5,042 nucleotides of DNA from Candidatus Delongbacteria bacterium. GTDB lineage: Bacteria; UBA4055. The notes beneath the pieces are model-generated. The model made no database searches. It worked only from the letters and a program-made list of their open reading frames with translations, and was not told the DNA's origin. Position numbers and translations under genes: made by a program. The stretch is taken from assembly GCA_022013635.1 (NCBI GenBank), contig JAKLPX010000226.1, positions 1-5,042 of the forward strand, in the 5' to 3' direction. How positions within the stretch are numbered: the first letter of the stretch is position 1; the number at the start of each line of letters is the position of its first letter. This document shows positions 1-4,142 of this stretch, in pieces.

Positions 1-59
1 CACTCCGCCAGGTTATTCTTAAACCGGATTTTCCCGAAACTATCCATGTCTTTAAGCAT
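1..59 (-). other. Possible start of a downstream reading frame, or frameshifted continuation of the hydrolase
   Basis: A reading frame opens on the minus strand with ATG at 59-57, overlapping the last codons and stop of the alpha/beta hydrolase frame (the bases read gATGctTAA), and stays open to the window edge. It reads MLKDMDSFGKIRFKNNLAE. A second in-frame ATG (47-45) would give MDSFGKIRFKNNLAE. No clear Shine-Dalgarno precedes either ATG. The 19 residues do not resemble the helix expected after the NLYNDA segment of a BEM46-type hydrolase, so they could be the start of the next gene of the operon or chance. There are too few residues to identify a family. Confidence 0.25.
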
Positions 60-423
60 CATTATAAAGGTTTTCTTCTGTCGGTTTTCCATCGCTCTCT
101 CCATATCCTCGATAATTAATCAAATATAAAGTAAATTCAGGTAAGATTTCTCTGAAATAATCAATATTTTCCTCTATTACTTCAGCATTCCCGCCATAAT
201 AAATTATCGCTTTCTCCTTACCTTTGTTTACGACCCAGCCCCTTAAAATAGTATCTCCGTTCGTAAAATCAATTTCTTCAGCGTCAACATTATTCGTTCC
301 TTCTTGAGCTAAATATAATAACTTTCTTTGAAAGATAAAAAGTATTAGTGATAAAATTACATACGATGTCAAAAGTATTCTTAATATTGAAAAAAGCATT
401 TCTGTTTTTTCTCTTTTTTTCAT
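52..423 (-). pseudogene. Alpha/beta hydrolase (BEM46/YfhR-like), N-terminal half only; frame stops before the catalytic serine
   Basis: This is a 123-aa frame with an N-terminal membrane anchor (about residues 9-31, ILRILLTSYVILSLILFIF) followed by the start of an alpha/beta hydrolase core. Recognisable are the FQRKLLYL segment (31-38), a beta-strand pair around LRGWVV (60-65), the oxyanion-region motif YYGGNAE (75-81) and NYRGYGESDG (103-112), all typical of the membrane-anchored BEM46/ABHD13-like family. Family members are usually about 260-280 aa, with the GxSxG nucleophile some 35 residues beyond RGYGES and the Asp and His later; none of these is reached before TAA at 54-52. It is therefore either a true truncation (pseudogene), a frameshift or sequencing error, or a short remnant. 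The start ATG overlaps the aminotransferase stop as ATGA (423-420) and lacks its own Shine-Dalgarno, which suggests translational coupling. The substrate cannot be predicted. Confidence 0.65.
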
Positions 424-1592
424 TTGATTTGATTCATTTTAGATAAAACCGTCTCGAATTTTTCTACGAAATGTTTTATCTCTTCTTCCGTAATAATTAA
501 AGGCGGAAGAAGCCTTAAGATATTTCCTCGGGTCATGTTTACAAATATCTTTTCTTTTTCAAATAATTCCATAACTTTATCTTCATTTTTCAATATTTCG
601 ATGCCGATCATTAAACCTAAACCGGATATTCTCCCGATCTTTTCGGGGTAACGATGCTTAAGTTTTAAAATTTCTTCTTTCAGCATCTCCCCTTTTTGAC
701 TTACACTACATAAAAACTTTTCGTTATTGATCTGCTTAATCGTTGCCAGTCCGGCTGCGCATGATACAGGATTACCGCCGAAAGTAGAGCCGTGCTCACC
801 GTATGTTAAATAATCGCAGAATTCCTTGTTTGCAAGCAAAGCTCCCAAAGGAAGACCGCCGCCTATCGCTTTAGCTATGACTGCAAGGTCGGGTACGATC
901 CCGTAATGTTCGAAAGAAAATAATTTTCCGGTTCTTCCCATGCCGGACTGGATCTCGTCAATCATTAAGACCGCTTTAAATTTATCGGTTCTTTCTTTCA
1001 GCTTTTTTATAAAAGCTTTATCTGCGACATTTATCCCGCCCTGTCCCTGAATGATCTCAATAAAAACGCCGGCAGTATTTCCGTCTATCTTATCCAAATC
1101 ATTTTCATTATTGAATTCCAGCGTGATTATGTTCGGTACTGCAGAATGATTATACACTGATGATTTATCGGGCGCCGTGACAGATGCCGCGCCTAAAGTT
1201 CTGCCGTGAAAGGCTTTTGTGAAAGTGATTATATTGTTCCTGTCATTATCTTTACCGTATTTTCTGATTATTTTCAATCCGGCTTCGACAGCTTCGGTTC
1301 CCGAATTGGAAAAGAAAACTTTTTCCGCAAAAGTATTATTTACCAGATATTTCGCTAATTTCCCCACCGGTTCAGCTTCAAAATAATTCGACAGATGCGA
1401 ATATCTGCTTAATTGAAGACTTATCTCATTAACTACCCTTTTATTAAAATATCCAAGAATATTTACGCCCAGTCCGCTGAACATATCCAGATATGCACCA
1501 TCTTTGGTATATATTGTTGAACCGTGTGCAAATTCAACTTTATGCTTTAGTCTTTTATAGACCGGAATAAAATATTTTTCGTACTTAGTCAT
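420..1592 (-). CDS. argD: Class III aminotransferase, acetylornithine aminotransferase type
   Basis: This is a full-length 390-aa fold-type I, class III PLP aminotransferase, probably N-acetylornithine 5-aminotransferase of arginine biosynthesis, acting in the cytoplasm with 2-oxoglutarate/glutamate as amino partner. Motifs in order: SNSGTEAVEAGLK (95-107, cofactor phosphate binding), FHGRT (128-132, aromatic stacking on PLP), E179 in EIIQGQGG, IDEIQSGMGRTG with D212 pairing to the pyridine nitrogen, AKAIGGGLPLGA with K241 as the Schiff-base lysine, HGSTFGGNP (267-274), and TRGNILRLLPPLII (354-367) with R360 as the substrate-carboxylate arginine. The last motif favours ArgD over other omega-aminotransferases. 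The position after EIIQG is Q184, where ornithine/acetylornithine aminotransferases usually carry Glu. ATG at 1592 follows AGAAGG with 7 nt spacing. No other arginine gene is visible, so LysJ-like or ornithine aminotransferase activity cannot be excluded. Confidence 0.85.
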   Translation of the reverse strand: MTKYEKYFIPVYKRLKHKVEFAHGSTIYTKDGAYLDMFSGLGVNILGYFNKRVVNEISLQLSRYSHLSNYFEAEPVGKLAKYLVNNTFAEKVFFSNSGTEAVEAGLKIIRKYGKDNDRNNIITFTKAFHGRTLGAASVTAPDKSSVYNHSAVPNIITLEFNNENDLDKIDGNTAGVFIEIIQGQGGINVADKAFIKKLKERTDKFKAVLMIDEIQSGMGRTGKLFSFEHYGIVPDLAVIAKAIGGGLPLGALLANKEFCDYLTYGEHGSTFGGNPVSCAAGLATIKQINNEKFLCSVSQKGEMLKEEILKLKHRYPEKIGRISGLGLMIGIEILKNEDKVMELFEKEKIFVNMTRGNILRLLPPLIITEEEIKHFVEKFETVLSKMNQIK

Positions 1593-1617
1593 TTTGCAAC
1601 CTTCTTAATTTTATTGA

Positions 1618-1645
1618 ATGATAATTAAAAAATTGTTCTTTTCAA
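1618..1645 (-). promoter_or_regulatory. Sigma70-like promoter of the aminotransferase operon
   Basis: Reading the minus strand, a -35 element TTGAAA (1645-1640) is followed after 16 nt by a -10 element TATCAT (1623-1618). Each differs from the E. coli consensus at one base. Transcription would start near 1611, giving a leader of about 20 nt that contains the AGAAGG ribosome site at 1605-1600. The 123-bp divergent gap also has to hold the promoter of the plus-strand Spy-like gene; TAGAAT at 1653-1658 is a possible -10 for it, but no well-spaced -35 is seen. If the host uses a Bacteroidota-type sigma factor, E. coli consensus scoring may mislead. Confidence 0.45.
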
Positions 1646-1715
1646 AATTATTTAGAATAAATCGAATGTCATTTCGTTTACATTACCAAATGGAAACTAA
1701 AAAAAGGAGAATACG

Positions 1716-2258
1716 ATGAAAAAATTACTGACAATCCTAAGTCTGCTCGGCGTTTTAAGTTTGAGTGCATTTGCTCAAGACTGCCCGCAGGCTAACAAAG
1801 ACATCAAACCGGGTATCGCTGATAAGGAAAATCCCGGTACGGGAATGTGTCCAATGCACAAAGGAAAAGGTTTTGGCAAAGGTAAAAGTATGCGGAATGA
1901 TAACGATGGATGCGACCGCTTCGGACCGATGATGATGGAACAGCTTGATCTTACTGCCGATCAAATTAACAGGATACATCAGATAAAAGTTAAATACAAA
2001 AAACTGGGAATTGATCTGAAAGCTGAATTAAAAAAGCTTGAGATAGACAAACAGGAAGCGATGAAAGAAATGAATTTTGACAAAGCCAAAGAAGTCACAA
2101 AAAAAATGGCTGATGTAAGGACAAAAGATCAAATAAGCAATATTGACGAAAAGAGTGAAATGACAAAAGTTCTTTCAAAAGAACAAATAGAAAAACTCAA
2201 AGAATTTCATAAAGCTCCGGGAAAGATGAAACACAAAATCATGAATAAAGACAAATAG
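1716..2258 (+). CDS. Secreted Spy/CpxP-like LTxxQ-motif periplasmic protein
   Basis: This 180-aa protein has a clear Sec signal peptide (MKK, hydrophobic 4-16, SAFA-Q, predicted cleavage after A20). The mature part starts with a low-complexity Gly/Lys stretch carrying three cysteines (C23, C45, C66), a CPMH motif (45-48) and a PMMM cluster (71-74). The alpha-helical remainder has LTADQ (79-83) and LSKEQ (153-157), the two LTxxQ-type repeats of the Spy/CpxP/CnrX/ZraP superfamily. Those relatives are periplasmic chaperones or metal/stress sensors. A metal-related or envelope-stress role here is inferred from family and from Cys/Met/His content. It is not a lipoprotein, because AQDC is not a lipobox. 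AAGGAG sits 6 nt before the ATG. The gene is monocistronic, ends in a strong terminator, and no two-component system adjoins it. Confidence 0.75.
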   Translation: MKKLLTILSLLGVLSLSAFAQDCPQANKDIKPGIADKENPGTGMCPMHKGKGFGKGKSMRNDNDGCDRFGPMMMEQLDLTADQINRIHQIKVKYKKLGIDLKAELKKLEIDKQEAMKEMNFDKAKEVTKKMADVRTKDQISNIDEKSEMTKVLSKEQIEKLKEFHKAPGKMKHKIMNKDK

Positions 2259-2262
2259 ATAT

Positions 2263-2288
2263 AAAAGGGCAGAAATGCCCTTTTTTTT
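2263..2288 (+). terminator. Bidirectional intrinsic terminator between convergent genes
   Basis: A perfect 9-bp stem (AAAAGGGCA at 2263-2271 with TGCCCTTTT at 2276-2284) closes on a GAAA tetraloop and runs into eight consecutive T on the plus strand. It lies 4 nt after the Spy-like stop. On the minus strand the same stem is followed by TTTTATAT, so it can also end transcription of the convergent operon, whose last stop codon (2289-2287) overlaps the T tract. Confidence 0.9.
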
Positions 2289-2577
2289 ATCCATTAACTA
2301 TAATTGTCCCGATCAGAATAAGCAGATAACGGTAGTCCGGTTTTTCAAAAGGTTTGTTCTTGAAGTATATTTTTGCGGTTAAAACCAAAATCAGCGCGAA
2401 CAGTTTTATAAAATTTATCAATATAAATGAATCATATACTGTTTTTAAAGAAAGTAAAATTGCGACAGAAAAAACAAACAGATTTAAAAAGTTTATTTTA
2501 GGATTCCTGAAAATTATATAAATGATTTCCAGAAGCAGTCCGCATAAAAGTATGATAAGAATAATGTTTTCGATCAT
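2287..2577 (-). CDS. Small multi-pass membrane protein of unknown function
   Basis: This 96-aa, strongly hydrophobic protein belongs to no family I recognise. Membrane segments are apparent at about residues 4-23 (after MIE), 29-47, 50-71 and a shorter one at 83-94. They are separated by the basic loop FRNPK (23-27) and the charged loop YFKNKPFEKPDYR (71-83). It has no motif suggesting catalysis. Its ATG overlaps the stop of the GT9 gene as ATGA (2577-2574), with only a weak GAG about 9 nt upstream, so its translation is probably coupled to the glycosyltransferase. The tight coupling suggests it accompanies lipid-linked or LPS glycan work, but this is inference from position only. It ends at the shared terminator. 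Confidence 0.65.
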   Translation of the reverse strand: MIENIILIILLCGLLLEIIYIIFRNPKINFLNLFVFSVAILLSLKTVYDSFILINFIKLFALILVLTAKIYFKNKPFEKPDYRYLLILIGTIIVNG

Positions 2578-3575
2578 TTTAAAAGCTCAATTACTTCCTG
2601 ATAAACAGCTTCCGGCAATATGTCCATCATACATTTAAAGTGTCCTTTCGGGCATTTTTTTCTTCCGAAATGTGTACAAGGTCTGCATTTTAATCCCAAA
2701 TTTTCAATTGCCTTATATTTAGTTGAATACGGGAAAAAACCGAACTCTTCGGTTGTAGAACCGAAAACAGCTATTATCTTTTTGTTAAAACATTCGGCTA
2801 AGTGCATAGGTCCGTTATCGTTGGTAACTACAAGATCGGCATATTTTAAAACCGCAGCTGTTTCCTGCAAATTCAGCTTTCCCGTCAAATCAATACAATC
2901 AGACTCGATTTTTTCAGAAATGAATTTTCCTAATGCTTCTTCTGCGGAGCCTTTGCCTATAATAATTATTTTTTTATTAATGCTTTTTGAGCTGATGATT
3001 TTATTGACCAATTCCTTAAAATATTCTTTGGGCCACATTTTTGTTGTATAGCTGGCTCCGGGTATTATTGCGATATAATTTAGATTATGTAAATCATATT
3101 TATTAACTGTTTTGATTTCAATATCTTTTACTAATCCGAATCTGAGTTTCCACTTTCCGGATGTTTCAATTCCGGCTTTTTCCAAAGCGTAAAAATACAT
3201 TTTAGTAACCGGCAATATCTCTTTATAACTTTTTTTAAAATGAACAAGCATGAATCTGTCGAAAACTCTTTTGTTATATCTATAAACATTTTTCTTGTCT
3301 TTCGTTAAATAATTTGTCTTTGAGTTTTTATGGAGATCGAAAATAAAGTCGTAATTTGTTGCGGAAATATCGTCTTTTATCTTTTTCAGACCAAACTTAT
3401 CCTTAAAAATCATTAATTTATTTATAAGCGGATTTGTGTTGACGGCATCTTCAAATTTCTTATTTACAACCCAGTCTATCTCGGAATTGGGATAATCTCT
3501 TTTTAAAACATCAAGAACAGGCGTAGCAAGAATTATATCGCCCATCGAAGAAAACCTCAGTATTAAAATCTTCAT
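2574..3575 (-). CDS. Glycosyltransferase family 9 (ADP-heptose:LPS heptosyltransferase-like)
   Basis: This is a GT9 enzyme of 333 aa, within the usual size range of WaaC/WaaF-type heptosyltransferases. These are cytoplasmic, membrane-associated GT-B enzymes that add heptose to lipid A-core. From the chosen start, the N-terminal MKILILRFSSMGDIILATP is the classical GT9 opening, with the S-x-GD loop and the catalytic Asp at D13. The C-terminal Rossmann half begins near residue 166 with IAIIPGASYTTKMWP (169-182), followed by KKIIIIGKGS (201-210), the donor-binding TNDNGPMHLA (251-260) and VFGSTTEEFGFFP (270-282). A Cys-rich tail, CRPC plus C308 and C315 (297-315), is common in GT9. The start at 3575 is preferred over ATG at 3581 because GAGG abuts the upstream ATG but sits 6 nt before this one, and MKILILRF matches the family N-terminus. 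The sugar donor is not certain. Confidence 0.85.
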   Translation of the reverse strand: MKILILRFSSMGDIILATPVLDVLKRDYPNSEIDWVVNKKFEDAVNTNPLINKLMIFKDKFGLKKIKDDISATNYDFIFDLHKNSKTNYLTKDKKNVYRYNKRVFDRFMLVHFKKSYKEILPVTKMYFYALEKAGIETSGKWKLRFGLVKDIEIKTVNKYDLHNLNYIAIIPGASYTTKMWPKEYFKELVNKIISSKSINKKIIIIGKGSAEEALGKFISEKIESDCIDLTGKLNLQETAAVLKYADLVVTNDNGPMHLAECFNKKIIAVFGSTTEEFGFFPYSTKYKAIENLGLKCRPCTHFGRKKCPKGHFKCMMDILPEAVYQEVIELLK

Positions 3576-3581
3576 AATCAT

Positions 3582-3585
3582 CCTC
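3582..3585 (-). promoter_or_regulatory. Shine-Dalgarno that decides the GT9 start
   Basis: On the minus strand the leader reads GCGAGG-ATGATT-ATGAAG. GAGG touches the first ATG (3581-3579), which is too close for initiation, and stands 6 nt before the second ATG (3575-3573). The shorter protein, starting MKILILRF, is therefore favoured. Confidence 0.65.
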
Positions 3586-3596
3586 GCAATACTTTT

Positions 3597-3626
3597 AAAA
3601 AAAAATGCGACGGAATCCGTCGCATT
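3597..3626 (-). terminator. Intrinsic terminator of the cold-shock gene
   Basis: Reading the minus strand, a perfect 10-bp stem (AATGCGACGG at 3626-3617, loop ATT, CCGTCGCATT at 3613-3604) is followed by an uninterrupted run of nine T (3605-3597, the first two being part of the stem). It lies 24 nt after the cold-shock stop codon and 21 nt before the GT9 start codon. There is no T tract in the plus direction, so it acts on minus-strand transcripts only. Confidence 0.9.
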
Positions 3627-3649
3627 GGTACTATATTCGATACATATAT

Positions 3650-3859
3650 CTATATAGTCTTTACATCCTGAGCTTGCGGACCCTTATCGTTTTCGATAAC
3701 GCTGAATTCCACTTTTTGACCATCTTGAAGTGTCTTAAAACCTTCGTTTTTGATCGCTGAATAATGTACGAAGATGTCTCTTCCGCCGTCCGTTGTAATG
3801 AATCCGTATCCTTTGGAAGAATCGAACCACTTTACAGAACCAGTTTCACGCTCTGTCAT
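3650..3859 (-). CDS. csp: Cold-shock domain protein (CspA family)
   Basis: This 69-aa protein is the standard size of a single cold-shock domain, a five-stranded OB-fold that binds single-stranded RNA and DNA and melts mRNA secondary structure. It shows [15 protein letters not shown] (7-21) with the RNP1 element KGYGFI, the RNP2 element DIFVHYSAI (28-36) and the closing [20 protein letters not shown] (47-66). All expected aromatic residues of the binding face are present (W11, F12, Y18, F20, F30, H32, Y33). A perfect AGGAGGT Shine-Dalgarno sits 7 nt before the ATG, indicating strong translation. The gene has its own strong terminator and a long upstream leader, so it is probably monocistronic. 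Whether it is cold-induced or constitutive cannot be told from the protein. Confidence 0.95.
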   Translation of the reverse strand: MTERETGSVKWFDSSKGYGFITTDGGRDIFVHYSAIKNEGFKTLQDGQKVEFSVIENDKGPQAQDVKTI

Positions 3860-3866
3860 TTTTGCT

Positions 3867-3873
3867 ACCTCCT
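3867..3873 (-). promoter_or_regulatory. Perfect Shine-Dalgarno of the cold-shock gene
   Basis: AGGAGGT is fully complementary to the usual 16S rRNA 3' tail and lies 7 nt before the start codon. It is the strongest ribosome site in the window; the neighbouring genes have GGAG, GAGG or AGAAGG. Confidence 0.8.
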
Positions 3874-4004
3874 AATTAAAAATTTGCGCTTTGGATCAGA
3901 GCTTTCCCAAGATTCATATTTTTTCTTAAAAAAACGCCGTCCACACATGGAGTAAACCATGATGAGCAAATTTAAGATATTATTATTATTTGCGCAACAC
4001 AAAT

Positions 4005-4034
4005 ATTATAATTCGCCGTTTTTATTAAAGTCAT
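4005..4034 (-). promoter_or_regulatory. Candidate promoter of the cold-shock gene with a long 5' leader
   Basis: On the minus strand, ATGACT (4034-4029, four of six matches to the -35 consensus) precedes a perfect TATAAT (4010-4005) by 18 nt. Transcription would begin near 3998 and give a leader of about 140 nt before the csp ATG, similar in size to the structured leader of E. coli cspA. Inside this leader are the 8-base GCGCAAAT repeat (3995-3988 and 3889-3882), a hairpin CATGG-N6-CCATG (3961-3946) and a T-run/A-run pair around 3920-3935. The surrounding DNA is very AT-rich, so chance TATAAT matches are likely. Confidence 0.4.
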
Positions 4035-4058
4035 ATTATATTCTCGTATATTTTAACA

Positions 4059-4087
4059 TTGATTTTTATGAATTTATTTACTACTTT
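4059..4087 (+). promoter_or_regulatory. Weak candidate promoter for the MltC-like gene
   Basis: TTGATT (4059-4064) and TACTTT (4082-4087) are 17 nt apart and would start transcription about 50 nt before the ATG at 4143. The -10 matches the consensus at only three of six positions, in an AT-rich region. The divergent gap 3860-4142 holds no gene that I can support. Confidence 0.2.
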
Positions 4088-4142
4088 ATTAGCAAAGGCC
4101 GAAAACCTTTTTGAAAATAGGATATTAAAAGTGGAGAAAAAC

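Noticed and set aside
1593..1715. Short inverted repeat TTAATT...AATTAA and CGAA...TTCG in the divergent gap as operators
   Set aside because: The arms are 6 and 4 bp in AT-rich sequence, which is not above chance, and no regulator gene adjoins.
1773..1784. Possible lipoprotein cysteine (C23) in the Spy-like protein
   Set aside because: The residues before it are AQD, not a lipobox, and a normal signal peptidase I site (SAFA-Q) lies just upstream.
1755..1979. Minus-strand open frame of 74 codons
   Set aside because: It lies wholly antisense within the Spy-like gene, has no ribosome site and encodes no recognisable motif.
2620..3051. Plus-strand open frame of 143 codons
   Set aside because: It is the antisense shadow of the GT9 gene, whose motifs and start signal are unambiguous.
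3910..3935. T-rich and A-rich runs in the csp leader read as a terminator or attenuator
   Set aside because: No GC-containing stem precedes the T run in the minus direction; the GGACGGCG before it has no complementary partner nearby.
3764..3955. Plus-strand open frame of 63 codons
   Set aside because: It is antisense to the cold-shock gene and its leader and has no supporting start signal or motif.
4092..4114. Hairpin AAAGG-N7-CCTTT followed by T residues upstream of the MltC-like gene
   Set aside because: The stem is only 5 bp with two A-T ends, the T run is short, and no upstream plus-strand gene needs terminating. It is probably chance in AT-rich DNA.
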